From Chitinophaga pinensis (GTDB taxonomy: Bacteria > Bacteroidota > Bacteroidia > Chitinophagales > UBA10324): 64,000 bases of DNA. Both the position numbers and the translations under genes were made by a program. The stretch lies in the NCBI GenBank assembly GCA_945892775.1, contig CAMDDP010000001.1, positions 1 through 64,000 of the forward strand. The letters run 5' to 3'. This document shows positions 1 through 8,840 of this stretch, one piece after another. Position 1 is the first letter of the stretch; every line of letters starts with the position of its first letter. Under the pieces are notes generated by a model. That model was given only the letters and a program-made list of their open reading frames with translations, ran no database searches and was not told where the DNA came from.

Positions 1-242
1 CGCAACTTAATTTTTGCCCCTTCTACTGTATAACCTCTTTCTTTTATCAGTTCTTTTATAATTCGAATATTTGCGACATCTTTTTTGGTAAAAAATCGAT
101 CGCCTTTAGCGTTCTTTTTAGGCATTAAAATGTCAAATTCATTTTCCCAGTAACGCACATTTGAAACATTCAAATTAAACATAGTGGCTACTTCGCCAAT
201 GGTGTAATAAACTTTTTCTGGGTGTTTTTCTTCCTCTAACAT
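1..242 (-). CDS. MerR-family transcriptional regulator, 5' part only
   Basis: The reading frame starts with ATG at 242 and runs leftward off the window edge, so only about 80 N-terminal residues are present. They hold a MerR-type winged-helix DNA-binding domain: YYTIGEVATMFNLNVSNVRY forms the helix-turn-helix, and the wing is followed by RFFTKKDVANIRIIKELIKE and then ERGYTVEGAKIKL, the usual path into the dimerisation helix. Proteins of this type bind promoters with long spacers and respond to a ligand through the C-terminal part, which is outside the window, so the inducer cannot be named. It is divergent from the lipoprotein gene at 397, sharing a 154-bp intergenic region. The family call is secure; the function is open. 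Confidence 0.85.
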   Translation of the reverse strand, partial: MLEEEKHPEKVYYTIGEVATMFNLNVSNVRYWENEFDILMPKKNAKGDRFFTKKDVANIRIIKELIKERGYTVEGAKIKL

Positions 243-324
243 GCCGAAAAAGTAAAACGGAAATTTATATTAACAAAGAGTTTTCTCTAAGAGCTATAAA
301 CATTTTCTGATATAAATAAAGAAT

Positions 325-353
325 TTGTTGTCTCACTTGATAAAATATGTTCG
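325..353 (+). promoter_or_regulatory. Weak candidate Bacteroidota promoter upstream of the 397 gene
   Basis: A TTG at 325-327 is followed 18 bases later by TATGTTCG at 346-353, which matches the TAnnTTTG -7 box with one mismatch. A better -7 match, TACTTTTG at 385-392, lies only 4 bases before the ATG at 397 and would leave almost no leader. Neither is certain. The 243-396 interval otherwise holds nothing I recognise. Confidence 0.25.
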
Positions 354-396
354 CATCTATTGTCGTTTATTTTTATATAACTAATACTTTTGTTCA

Positions 397-765
397 ATGG
401 GTAGGCAATTTATTTTTTTGTTTCTTTTCATTTTTATTTTCTCTTGCAATCAGGGTAAGAAGAAAACAGATTTTATGGAGGAACTGACTGAAGTAAAAAA
501 TGGGATGAGTATGGAGGAAGTTATTGCAATTGCTGACAAACCAGGTTCAACTCAAGATTTGGGACTGGCAACTTCAGAAACAGGTGATACTTCTCATTTT
601 TTTCAATGGTTTTATGGGGTAAATCAATCCATTTTGTTTACTAATGGAAAAGTTTCAGGGGTTGATCTTGATATAAAAGCCACTCAAGAAAGGATCCAAC
701 ATATTATGGATAGCGCTAAAACTGTTGATGCTGTGAATGGCGGAGTAATTATTCAACGTAATTGA
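397..765 (+). CDS. Small lipoprotein with possible BamE/SmpA-like fold
   Basis: This 122-residue protein has a hydrophobic signal peptide rich in Phe, Leu and Ile and ends it with a lipobox-like FSC at Cys17, so it should be lipidated and anchored to a membrane facing the periplasm. After it come EELTEVKNGMSMEEVIAIAD and KPG, a pattern like the SmpA/OmlA/BamE fold (K-x-G-M-s-xx-eV-xx-l-G-xP), then FFQWFYG and an aspartate-containing strand. BamE-like domains often take part in outer-membrane assembly, but that role is only a suggestion here. The stop is 6 bp before the next gene, so the two are probably cotranscribed. Confidence 0.6.
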   Translation: MGRQFIFLFLFIFIFSCNQGKKKTDFMEELTEVKNGMSMEEVIAIADKPGSTQDLGLATSETGDTSHFFQWFYGVNQSILFTNGKVSGVDLDIKATQERIQHIMDSAKTVDAVNGGVIIQRN

Positions 766-771
766 TAGAAT

Positions 772-2178
772 ATGAACTTCGGAGTTATTACAGAAGAAAT
801 TATTAATGAGCTGAAAACTTTTGTTGGTGAAAAATTTATTCTAACTGATGATGAAAATAAATTACATTATGGTCACGACGAAACCGAAGATTTAATTTTT
901 AAACCTGCCGTTGTTGTTCGGCCCTCAACTACAAATGAAGTTAGTGAAGTAATGAAATTATGTTTTCAAAAAAACATTCCTGTTACACCTCGCGGAGCCG
1001 GAACAGGACTGAGCGGCGGAGCTTTGCCCATTTTGGGAGGAATATTGCTGTCGATGGATCGTTTTAATAAAATTATTTTTATTGATGAAGAAAACTTTCA
1101 GGTCACGGTTGAGCCAGGTGTGATTACAGAGGTGTTACAAAATGTGGTAAAAGAAAAAGGATTGTTCTATCCGCCTGATCCTGCAAGTAAGGGGTCGTGT
1201 TTCATTGGTGGAAACATTGCCGAAAATTCCGGCGGGCCCAAAGCTGTGAAGTATGGAGTGGTGAAAGACTATGTTTTAAATCTTGAATTGGTTTTGCCGA
1301 ACGGGGAAGTAATTTGGACAGGTGCCAATGTTTTAAAAAATGCAACTGGTTATAATTTAACACAACTGATTGTTGGTAGTGAGGGCACACTCGGTATTGT
1401 AACAAAAATTGTTTTGCGACTAATTCCACATCCAACAAATGATGTGCTGATGCTTGCGCCATTTTCATCAGCAGAAAAAGCGTGCGAAGCAGTGAATGCA
1501 ATTTTTAGAGTCGGAGTTTCGCCATCAGGTCTGGAGTTTATGGAACGCGATGCCATTGAATTGACGGCAAAATATATTGGAGAAACAAATCTTCCGATGG
1601 ATGAAAAGGTGGAGGCACACTTGCTGATTGAAGTGGATGGAAATGATATGGACTCTTTGTATAAAGATGCTGAGAAAATTTCTGAAGTGTTAAAGAAGTT
1701 TGAATGTGGCGAAATATTATTTGCTGATACAGCACAACAAAAATCTGATTTGTGGAGTTTGAGAAGGAGTGTTGCTGAAGCCGTGAAAATGAATTCAATT
1801 TATAAAGAAGAAGACACAGTTGTGCCTCGTTCAAAATTACCGCTGTTGTTGAAAGGAGTAAAAAAAATAGGCAAAAAATTCGGATTCAAATCGGTTTGTT
1901 ATGGTCATGCAGGCGACGGCAATTTGCATGTCAATATCATGAAAGGAACACTGACAGATGATGAGTGGAATAATAAAATTACCGAAGGCATTCGAGAAAT
2001 TTTTAAACTAGTGATTGAACTCGGTGGAACGCTTTCGGGTGAACATGGTATTGGGCTCGTTCAGAAACCATATATGGAAATAGCTTTTAATAAGATACAA
2101 TTACAATTAATGAAAGATATTAAAAAAGCTTTCGACCCGAAAGGCATTATGAATCCAGGTAAAATATTTGCAGACTAA
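772..2178 (+). CDS. glcD: FAD-linked oxidase, GlcD / D-lactate dehydrogenase type
   Basis: This 468-residue protein belongs to the FAD-binding PCMH (VAO) family that oxidises 2-hydroxy acids such as glycolate or D-lactate to 2-oxo acids. The N-terminal FAD-binding half shows PVTPRGAGTGLSGGALP, PPDPASKGSCFIGGNIAENS and TGYNLTQLIVGSEGTLGI. The C-terminal half shows the GlcD-type CYGHAGDGNLHVNIMKGTL and GTLSGEHGIGLVQK, with the two His residues usually placed at the active site. Length is typical for a single-subunit GlcD-like enzyme; no GlcE/GlcF partners are adjacent. The substrate (glycolate, D-lactate or another hydroxy acid) cannot be decided from sequence, so the symbol denotes the family. 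Confidence 0.85.
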   Translation: MNFGVITEEIINELKTFVGEKFILTDDENKLHYGHDETEDLIFKPAVVVRPSTTNEVSEVMKLCFQKNIPVTPRGAGTGLSGGALPILGGILLSMDRFNKIIFIDEENFQVTVEPGVITEVLQNVVKEKGLFYPPDPASKGSCFIGGNIAENSGGPKAVKYGVVKDYVLNLELVLPNGEVIWTGANVLKNATGYNLTQLIVGSEGTLGIVTKIVLRLIPHPTNDVLMLAPFSSAEKACEAVNAIFRVGVSPSGLEFMERDAIELTAKYIGETNLPMDEKVEAHLLIEVDGNDMDSLYKDAEKISEVLKKFECGEILFADTAQQKSDLWSLRRSVAEAVKMNSIYKEEDTVVPRSKLPLLLKGVKKIGKKFGFKSVCYGHAGDGNLHVNIMKGTLTDDEWNNKITEGIREIFKLVIELGGTLSGEHGIGLVQKPYMEIAFNKIQLQLMKDIKKAFDPKGIMNPGKIFAD

Positions 2179-2187
2179 ATTCGCCTT

Positions 2188-2763
2188 ATGAAAAAAATAA
2201 TAATTCTTTTTCTCTCGGTTTTATTTTCAATCAATTTGTTCGGTCAAAGCGATAACAGCTTAAAAGAAACGCCGTGGTTAGCGAAGCAGCGATTCTACCT
2301 TGGCGGAAGCGGCGGGCTGAGTTTCGGAAGTGTAACTTATGTTGAAGTGGCTCCGCTTGTTGGTTATAGAATCACAGACAGGTTATCAATTGGTATAAAT
2401 CCGAAATACACCTATATACACTTTAAACCTGTTTACAGCAATGGATATCTCACTCAGGATTATGAAACTCATATTTGGGGTGGAAGTTTTTTTGCGCGTT
2501 ACTTTATTCTTGACAATGTGTTTTTGAGTGGAGAATATGAATTGAATAATTATGAAGCACTTGTTGTGCTACCCTATTTTGCAGGATACGAGGCAAGAAG
2601 AATTACTGTAGGCTCTTTATTGCTTGGTGGAGGATATTTTCAACGATTTGGGAATGGAGGATCTGGGTTGTCAATACAGGTTTTATACGATGTGTTACAA
2701 AATCCATACTCACCTTATTATGGTATACCTGTTATCAGGGCAGGCGCAGTATTTGGATTTTAA
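2188..2763 (+). CDS. Secreted outer-membrane beta-barrel protein, unknown role
   Basis: This 191-residue protein begins with a clear signal peptide (MKKIIILFLSVLFSINLFGQ, cleavage expected after GQ). The rest alternates Tyr/Gly-rich strands such as FYLGGSGGLSFGSVTYVEVA and IWGGSFFARYFILDNVF and ends in phenylalanine, as expected of a small outer-membrane barrel of about eight strands. No enzymatic motif is visible. It starts 9 bp after the FAD oxidase gene and may be in the same transcript. Similar small barrels are common in Bacteroidota and mostly uncharacterised. Confidence 0.6.
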   Translation: MKKIIILFLSVLFSINLFGQSDNSLKETPWLAKQRFYLGGSGGLSFGSVTYVEVAPLVGYRITDRLSIGINPKYTYIHFKPVYSNGYLTQDYETHIWGGSFFARYFILDNVFLSGEYELNNYEALVVLPYFAGYEARRITVGSLLLGGGYFQRFGNGGSGLSIQVLYDVLQNPYSPYYGIPVIRAGAVFGF

Positions 2764-2845
2764 AAAAAATGTCAGCAACATTTTTTCAAATCATTACTTC
2801 GCCGAACATTAATCTATATTTTTAGAAGCGATAAAATACTTCAAC

Positions 2846-4609
2846 ATGGAGCTCAAAAGAATTTTTGACATACCCGAATTTCAAAAGAAAAATTATCCGA
2901 AGAGTGATGCACTCAGCGAAAAAATAAATGGAAAATGGGTGAATCATTCCATTGATGATTGTATTGAAAACATCAATAAAGTAAGTTTAGCATTAATAGC
3001 ATCCGGTATAAAAAAAGAGGATAAAATTTCCATCATCAGCAACAATCGCCCCGAGTGGAACTTTGTGGATTTTGGTGCCATGCAAATTGGTGCCATTAAT
3101 GTTCCTGTGTATCCAACTATCACTGAAGAAGATTATGTTTTTATTTTCAATGATGCGGAAGTGAAAATTGTTTTTGTAAGCAGCGAGGAATTATTTCAGA
3201 AAGTTCAGAATATCAAAAGTAGAATTCCTTCATTGAAAGAAGTGTTCACTTTCAATCAGGTGAAAGGCGCTTCACACTTTTCTGAATTCATGGAACGAGG
3301 CAAAACCGGAAGTGTAACTGAATTAGAAAAAATTAAAATCAGTATTACTTCCGAAGATGTAGCAACTATTATTTATACGAGTGGTACCACTGGATTTCCG
3401 AAAGGGGTAATGTTGTCACATTGGAATGTTTTGTCAGATGTGATTGCCGCAAGATTGTTAATGCCAGTAGGAGAGAAGGATAAGGCACTGAGTTTTTTAC
3501 CCCTCAATCATTCATTTGAAAAAATGATTTCATATTTATATCTGTGTTATGGCGTTTCAATTTATTATGCCGAAAGCATGGATACAATAGGAGATAACCT
3601 TCGGGAGGTAAAGCCACAAATCATGACTTGCGTTCCACGATTGCTAGAAAAAGTATATGAAAAAATAGTGTCAAAAGGACACGAGCAAAAAGGAATTAAG
3701 CGAGCACTTTTTTTTTGGGCATTGTCTCTTGGAGCCAGGTGGGACAATCAAAAATCAAATGGGCTATTTTACAACTTACAATTAGCCATTGCGAACAAAC
3801 TCGTGTTCAGCAAATGGAGAACCGCACTCGGGGGGCAACTGAAATGTGTGGTTACAGGTGCCGCACCAATGCAACATAAACTTTTGCGAATTTTTACTGC
3901 TGCAAAAATTGTAGTTATGGAAGGATATGGATTAACTGAAACTTCTCCTGCAATTTCTGTTAGTCGGTTTAATTTGGATGAGAATGTAATTGGTTGTGTT
4001 GGTCCTCCGATTCCAGGAGTTGAAGTAAAGATTGCAGAAGATGGCGAAATACTTTGTCGCGGTCCAATCATTATGAAGGGATATTATAAGCGACCTGACT
4101 TAACTGCTGAAGTAATTGATATGGATGGATGGTTGCACACAGGTGACATTGGAGAATTAGTTAATGGAAAGTTTTTAAAAATTACCGACCGTAAAAAAGA
4201 ACTATTCAAAACATCGGGAGGAAAATATGTCGCTCCACAGCCCATCGAAAATAAATTTAAAGAAGAGCAATTAATTGAGCAGATGATGGTAGTCGGCGCA
4301 TCACAAAAATTTCCTGCAGCATTAATTGTTCCTTCAGCAAATAATTTAAAAATATGGTGCACTGCGCACGGAATTAATTTCACCAATACAAAAGAGATGA
4401 TTCGGAATGAAGAAGTAATAAAAAAATTTGAACAATTGTTAGAGGATAACAACAAACTATTTGGCCATTCTGAACAGATAAAGAAATTTACTCTTGTACC
4501 GAATGAATGGACTATTGCTGATGGAGAATTAACACCAACTTTAAAATTGAAAAGAAAAATCATTGAAAAGAAATACGAAAAGGAGATAGCGGCTATGTAT
4601 ACCGATTGA
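2846..4609 (+). CDS. fadD: Long-chain fatty acid--CoA ligase (AMP-forming)
   Basis: This is a 587-residue adenylate-forming enzyme of the acyl-CoA synthetase family, expected to activate fatty acids with ATP and CoA at the inner face of the membrane. The P-loop-like motif IIYTSGTTGFPKGVMLSH lies near residues 175-192. VMEGYGLTETSP and GWLHTGDIGEL with ITDRKKELFKTSGGKYVAP supply the adenylate-binding, hinge and C-terminal Lys-containing regions. It resembles the FadD15-type long-chain synthetases of Bacteroidota and Actinobacteria more than E. coli FadD. It is followed 31 bp later by the beta-oxidation fusion gene, so the pair forms a coherent fatty-acid degradation unit. Chain-length preference is not readable. 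Confidence 0.9.
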   Translation: MELKRIFDIPEFQKKNYPKSDALSEKINGKWVNHSIDDCIENINKVSLALIASGIKKEDKISIISNNRPEWNFVDFGAMQIGAINVPVYPTITEEDYVFIFNDAEVKIVFVSSEELFQKVQNIKSRIPSLKEVFTFNQVKGASHFSEFMERGKTGSVTELEKIKISITSEDVATIIYTSGTTGFPKGVMLSHWNVLSDVIAARLLMPVGEKDKALSFLPLNHSFEKMISYLYLCYGVSIYYAESMDTIGDNLREVKPQIMTCVPRLLEKVYEKIVSKGHEQKGIKRALFFWALSLGARWDNQKSNGLFYNLQLAIANKLVFSKWRTALGGQLKCVVTGAAPMQHKLLRIFTAAKIVVMEGYGLTETSPAISVSRFNLDENVIGCVGPPIPGVEVKIAEDGEILCRGPIIMKGYYKRPDLTAEVIDMDGWLHTGDIGELVNGKFLKITDRKKELFKTSGGKYVAPQPIENKFKEEQLIEQMMVVGASQKFPAALIVPSANNLKIWCTAHGINFTNTKEMIRNEEVIKKFEQLLEDNNKLFGHSEQIKKFTLVPNEWTIADGELTPTLKLKRKIIEKKYEKEIAAMYTD

Positions 4610-4640
4610 TTTTAAAATTTTAGAATTTGAAAATTTACGA

Positions 4641-7043
4641 ATGAATAGAACTATAAAAAATATCGCCATTTTAGGAAGTGGAGTTATGGGAAGCAGAATC
4701 GCTTGTCACTTTGCAAATATCGGAGTGCAGGTATTGTTGATGGATATTGTTCCGAAGGAATTAACACCCGAAGAGACAGCAAAAAAATTAACGCTCGAAC
4801 ATCCCGCAGTAAAAAACAGAATTGTAAATGCCGCTTTACAATCAACTCTGAAAAGTAATCCTTCTCCCATCTTCAAAAAAGAATTTGCTTCACGCATCCG
4901 CACCGGAAATTTTACCGACAACTTAAAAGAAATTTCTTCTTTCGATTGGGTGATGGAAGTAGTGGTCGAGAATCTCGACATCAAGAAAAATATTTTTGAA
5001 GAAGTAGAAAAATACCGCAAGCCCGGAACACTCATCACATCAAACACTTCATCAATTCCTATTCACCTGATGAGCGAAGGACGAAGCGATGACTTCAAAA
5101 AACATTTCTGCGGTACACACTTCTTCAATCCGCCACGCTATCTGCGATTACTCGAAATCATTCCCACACCCGATACTGATAAAAGTGTAATTGATTTCTT
5201 AATGAGTTACGGTGATTTGTTTCTCGGCAAACAAACCGTTTTGTGTAAAGACACACCCGCATTCATTGCAAATCGAGTTGGAGTGTTTGCTATCATGCGT
5301 ATTTTTCAATTGATGCAGGAACTCGATTTAAATGTAGACCAGATTGATTCACTTACAGGCCCCATCATTGGTCGCCCTAAATCAGCCACCTTCCGCACAA
5401 GCGATGTTGTAGGTTTAGATACACTCGTAAAAGTTGCTCGCTTTGTTCGTGATTCATGCCCTGATGATGAGGCTCGTGCCGCATTTGCCATTCCCGATTA
5501 CCTCGAACAAATGGTGAAGAACAATTGGCTTGGCGATAAAACCGGACAAGGTTTTTACAAAAAGACAAAAGATGCAAATGGCAAAACCGAAATTCTTACA
5601 CTTAATTTAAAAACGCTCGAGTACCAGCCAAAAACAAAAACAAAATATTCAACCATTGATGCCGCACGCGCTACTGATGATTTAAAAGAACGCATGCGCA
5701 TTGTTATGAAGGGCACCGATAAAGCTGCAGAGTTTTATCGCAAATTATTTTATTCCCTCTTCGCTTATGTGAGTAATCGGATTCCTGAAATTGCCGATGA
5801 AATTTTTCGTGTCGACGATGCACTCTGTGCCGGCTTCGGTTGGGACATCGGTCCATTTGCTACCTGGGATGCAGTCGGTTTAACTGATAGTGTGGCGGCA
5901 ATGCAAAAAGAAAATTTCAAAGTAGCCGGCTGGGTAACTGAACTGGTTAACAGCGGTGAAAAATCTTTTTTCAAAATCAGCAATGGCAGAAAGCTCTGCT
6001 ACGATATTCAAACAAAAACATTCAAACCAATTCCAGGTACCGAAGCATTTATCATTCTCGAAAACTATTCTGATAAAATTGTTTGGAAAAACTCCGGCAC
6101 ACGCTTGCTCGACATCGGCGACGGAGTCCTCAACCTCGAGTTCCGCACCAAGATGAACAGCATTGGCAGCGAAGTGCTCGAAGCCGTGCACAAGAGTATT
6201 GAGATTGCCGAAAAAGATTTCCGCGGACTCGTTATCGGAAACGACGGAGCCAACTTCAGCGCCGGCGCCAACCTTGCCATGATGCTCATGCTCGCCATCG
6301 ACCAGGAATACGACGAACTCGAATTTGCCGCGCGCATTTTTCAAACCACCAGCATGCGCATCCGCTATTCAGGCATACCAGTAGTTGTCGCTCCACACCA
6401 CCTCACACTCGGCGGCGGATGCGAGTTCACGCTCCATGCCGATACAGTAGTTGCCGGCGCCGAAACTTATATCGGGCTGGTCGAATTCGGAATCGGAATC
6501 ATACCCGCAGGCGGCGGCAGCAAAGAGATGACCCTGCGCGCCAGCGATGCCTATGCCGAAGGCGAAATCGAATTTCCCGAATTGCAAAAACGCTACATGA
6601 GCATTGCCACCGCCAAGGTCGCCACCTCGGCAGCCGAAGCATTCGACATGGATTTATTAAAACACGGTCGCGACCACATCGTGCTCAATCAAAGCCGCCT
6701 CATCGCCGAAGCAAAAAATGCCGTGCTCGCCCTCAGCCATGCCGGCTACACCATGCCCGCGCAGCGCACCAACATCACAGTGCTCGGTCGCTCCGCGCTC
6801 GGTGCGTTTTACACCGGCATCAATGCCATGCTCACCGGCGGTTACATCAGCGCCCACGACAAACTCGTATCCGAAAAACTCGCCTTCGTCATGTGCGGCG
6901 GCGATTTAACTTCTCCGCAACAAGTAAGCGAACAATATTTACTTGACCTCGAGCGCGAAGCATTTCTATCTCTTGTAACAACAAAGAAAACAATGGAGCG
7001 AATCAAGTTCACACTCGAAACAGGAAAGCCGTTGAGGAATTGA
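4641..7043 (+). CDS. 3-hydroxyacyl-CoA dehydrogenase / enoyl-CoA hydratase fusion
   Basis: This 800-residue bifunctional beta-oxidation enzyme has the dehydrogenase first. A Rossmann NAD site, ILGSGVMGSRIACHFANIGV, opens the protein. The catalytic His lies in HFFNPPRYLRLLEIIP, and the dehydrogenase C-terminal domains run to about residue 430. The enoyl-CoA hydratase (crotonase) domain occupies roughly residues 490-760, with GANFSAGANLAMM for the oxyanion hole and both expected glutamates, in LGGGCEFTLHAD and IGLVEFGIGIIPAGGG. This order is opposite to E. coli FadB but known for homologues in Bacteroidota. A thiolase partner is not adjacent. DNA from about 6090 to 6905, nearly exactly the hydratase domain, is much richer in GC than the rest of the gene. 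Confidence 0.92.
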   Translation: MNRTIKNIAILGSGVMGSRIACHFANIGVQVLLMDIVPKELTPEETAKKLTLEHPAVKNRIVNAALQSTLKSNPSPIFKKEFASRIRTGNFTDNLKEISSFDWVMEVVVENLDIKKNIFEEVEKYRKPGTLITSNTSSIPIHLMSEGRSDDFKKHFCGTHFFNPPRYLRLLEIIPTPDTDKSVIDFLMSYGDLFLGKQTVLCKDTPAFIANRVGVFAIMRIFQLMQELDLNVDQIDSLTGPIIGRPKSATFRTSDVVGLDTLVKVARFVRDSCPDDEARAAFAIPDYLEQMVKNNWLGDKTGQGFYKKTKDANGKTEILTLNLKTLEYQPKTKTKYSTIDAARATDDLKERMRIVMKGTDKAAEFYRKLFYSLFAYVSNRIPEIADEIFRVDDALCAGFGWDIGPFATWDAVGLTDSVAAMQKENFKVAGWVTELVNSGEKSFFKISNGRKLCYDIQTKTFKPIPGTEAFIILENYSDKIVWKNSGTRLLDIGDGVLNLEFRTKMNSIGSEVLEAVHKSIEIAEKDFRGLVIGNDGANFSAGANLAMMLMLAIDQEYDELEFAARIFQTTSMRIRYSGIPVVVAPHHLTLGGGCEFTLHADTVVAGAETYIGLVEFGIGIIPAGGGSKEMTLRASDAYAEGEIEFPELQKRYMSIATAKVATSAAEAFDMDLLKHGRDHIVLNQSRLIAEAKNAVLALSHAGYTMPAQRTNITVLGRSALGAFYTGINAMLTGGYISAHDKLVSEKLAFVMCGGDLTSPQQVSEQYLLDLEREAFLSLVTTKKTMERIKFTLETGKPLRN

Positions 7044-7131
7044 TTTAATAAGTAAGGAGTTCTTTAGAATAAAGATTTTTTAAAGAAATAATTTAATCAT
7101 TTTTTTTCATTAATCTTTAATCTTTGATTGT

Positions 7132-7139
7132 TATTTTTG
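7132..7139 (+). promoter_or_regulatory. Candidate -7 box (TATTTTTG) for the 30-aa peptide gene
   Basis: TATTTTTG matches TAnnTTTG exactly and lies 22 bp before the ATG at 7162. No TTG is present at the usual distance upstream, so this is a partial match in a T-rich stretch. Confidence 0.35.
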
Positions 7140-7161
7140 TTGTGAAAAGAAATTTAAACAA

Positions 7162-7254
7162 ATGAAAAAAGCACTTTGGGTATTTGTAGCCATACTTGGT
7201 TTCATCATCATCATGACCATTACTTTTCAACAACTAGACTACAACGGTAGCTAG
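7162..7254 (+). CDS. Putative 30-residue single-span membrane peptide
   Basis: An ATG-initiated frame of 30 codons plus TAG sits in the gap between the beta-oxidation fusion and the S51 peptidase. It encodes MKKALWVFVAILGFIIIMTI followed by TFQQLDYNGS: two lysines, about 18 hydrophobic residues and a short polar tail. That is a single transmembrane helix with an N-in orientation by the positive-inside rule. A candidate -7 box lies 22 bp upstream. Lysine-start hydrophobic short proteins of this sort are often missed by gene callers. No homology can be claimed; it could be spurious, but the clean membrane profile argues for a real product. Confidence 0.45.
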   Translation: MKKALWVFVAILGFIIIMTITFQQLDYNGS

Positions 7255-7286
7255 GTAATTTTCAACACTAAGAAATTCAGCTACTA

Positions 7287-8024
7287 TTGATACGCACTAT
7301 TGTTGCGATTGGCGGAGGCAGTATGTTTGAAGGCGCCACTCGATTAATTGATGAGCATATTGTTAAATTAACAGGAAAGAAAAATCCGCGTGCTTTATTT
7401 ATTCCTACTGCATCAAACGATGACCCTATGTATTGGGAGAATTTTCAGAAAATTTATGGTTATAAATTAGGTTGCAGGCCTGAAGTTTTATTTCTGCTGA
7501 ATCGGAAAGTTTCGAAAAAAGAAATTCACGATAAGATTCAAAGGGCAGATATTATATATGTAGGCGGTGGAAATACTTTGAAGATGATGCGCCGCTGGCG
7601 ATTAATAGGTGTTGATGTTTTATTGAAGAAAGCTTGGAGTAGCGGAACCATTATGGCAGGAACAAGTGCTGGGGCAATATGCTGGTTTCAATACGGACAC
7701 AGCGATTCAATGGCTTACTACCACCCTGAAAATTGGCAGCACATTAGGGTAAAGGGTTTAGGATTGATTAATACAACTTATTGTCCACATTTTCTTAAAG
7801 AAAAGAGAGATGCTCATTTCAGAAAAATGATTTCAAAGAAAGGCGGAGTTGGAATTGCGTGTGATGATTGCTCCGCAATTGAAATAAGAAATACAGATTC
7901 TTATAAAATATTGAATAGCAAAAAAGGCTCAAATTCATTCAGGGTTTATAAAAGGAACGGAAAAATTGTTCAAGAAATTATTGAAAGCACAAAGAATTTT
8001 CAGCCTCTAGAAGAGATTATATAG
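7287..8024 (+). CDS. Peptidase S51 / cyanophycinase-like protein
   Basis: This 245-residue protein belongs to the S51 (peptidase E / cyanophycinase) family with a class I glutamine-amidotransferase-like fold. The nucleophile serine is in the elbow GTSAGAICWF near residue 120. GGGNTLKMMRRWR precedes it, and TTYCPHFLKEKRDAHFRKMI carries the conserved His region. Family members hydrolyse Asp-X dipeptides or release beta-Asp-Arg from cyanophycin; no cyanophycin synthetase is nearby, so dipeptidase activity is more likely. Translation appears to begin at TTG 7287 (I-R-T-I-V-A-I-GGG follows directly, leaving no room for a later start before the first strand). Confidence 0.8.
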   Translation: MIRTIVAIGGGSMFEGATRLIDEHIVKLTGKKNPRALFIPTASNDDPMYWENFQKIYGYKLGCRPEVLFLLNRKVSKKEIHDKIQRADIIYVGGGNTLKMMRRWRLIGVDVLLKKAWSSGTIMAGTSAGAICWFQYGHSDSMAYYHPENWQHIRVKGLGLINTTYCPHFLKEKRDAHFRKMISKKGGVGIACDDCSAIEIRNTDSYKILNSKKGSNSFRVYKRNGKIVQEIIESTKNFQPLEEII

Positions 8025-8031
8025 GAGTTTT

Positions 8032-8066
8032 AAAAAACGGGTTAGAAATGTCCAAGGCCGTTTTTT
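8032..8066. terminator. Bidirectional rho-independent terminator
   Basis: AAAAAACGG (8032-8040) pairs with CCGTTTTTT (8058-8066) across a 17-base loop. It gives a U-run in both directions. It lies between the convergent S51 peptidase and DUF4468 genes. Confidence 0.65.
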
Positions 8067-8084
8067 CATATCTAATTTCAACTC

Positions 8085-8639
8085 TTACCACTCATCTTTC
8101 TTAATCTTAACACTTGGTTGCTCTAATCTTGTTTTAAGTGAGTTGGCAATGTTTGTGAGGTTTTCATCTACCGATGTTAATGTTGCGAAATGGTCTTCGG
8201 CAGCGATATCATTTTCATCAAAATACTTTTCAACTGGAATACTGGTAGATCCCTGAATAAGCACTTTTGTAATTTCATATTTATATCTTCCTTCTTTAAA
8301 CTGAATGGTTAGATTATAAAGTATTCGTTCAGCAGTTTGTTGTGTTCCATTTTTCAAAGTCTTTTTTGCATCAAATTTTCCCTTGCATACAATTTTCATA
8401 TTAATTGAGTCTTGAACTTGAAAAACAGAACTTGGAATGGGATAAAATTCTTTTACCCACTTAATTGCACGGGCATACATTTCTTTCTGAGAGACTCCCG
8501 TTGCATCAATCACATTATTGTAACTGACCATACTTGTTTCAGTATCTATAGGTAGAACGGGCGCGGTGGGTTTTGTTTTTTGAGCAAAAATTAGTGAGGG
8601 CACTAATAGTAATAGTGTGAAAGCGATTATTTTTTTCAT
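8085..8639 (-). CDS. Secreted DUF4468-like protein
   Basis: I start this protein at the ATG at 8639, giving 184 residues, because a good signal peptide (MKKIIAFTLLLLVPSLIFAQ) begins there. The longer frame reaching 8705 adds an implausible polar leader. The mature part has an N-terminal PVLPIDTETSMVSYNNVIDA, then KEMYARAIKWVKEFY, a basic strand IVCKGKFDAKKTL and the YNLTIQFKEGRYKYEITKVL strand pair. This is the layout of DUF4468 (TBP-like fold) proteins common in Bacteroidota. Their function is unknown. It is convergent with the S51 peptidase gene. Confidence 0.7.
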   Translation of the reverse strand: MKKIIAFTLLLLVPSLIFAQKTKPTAPVLPIDTETSMVSYNNVIDATGVSQKEMYARAIKWVKEFYPIPSSVFQVQDSINMKIVCKGKFDAKKTLKNGTQQTAERILYNLTIQFKEGRYKYEITKVLIQGSTSIPVEKYFDENDIAAEDHFATLTSVDENLTNIANSLKTRLEQPSVKIKKDEW

Positions 8640-8794
8640 TATTTTAAAATTTTTGCATGTTTTATACAAAGAATCGTGCCACCAAAAATGTGTTATGTAA
8701 TCCATCTTTTTTCACCAAACTTTTCAACAGCCAAAGTGAATAAATAAACCTTTATAATTAAGGCCTTTCATTAGTTTTATCAGTATTGAAAAAC

Positions 8795-8802
8795 TATCTT
8801 TG
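8795..8802 (+). promoter_or_regulatory. gyrB -7 box (TATCTTTG)
   Basis: An exact TAnnTTTG box lies 38 bp upstream of the gyrB ATG, giving a leader of about 30 nucleotides. No TTG is found at the ideal distance upstream. Confidence 0.5.
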
Positions 8803-8840
8803 AACACATTAAAATAAAATCATTTTTTAACAATAAAAAC

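Noticed and set aside
5880-6344. 154-codon minus-strand frame within the beta-oxidation fusion
   Set aside because: Antisense shadow with no recognisable domain or start context.
6419-6946. Arg-rich plus-strand frame inside the enoyl-CoA hydratase region
   Set aside because: It is a shadow caused by the GC-rich block; the main frame carries all catalytic residues.
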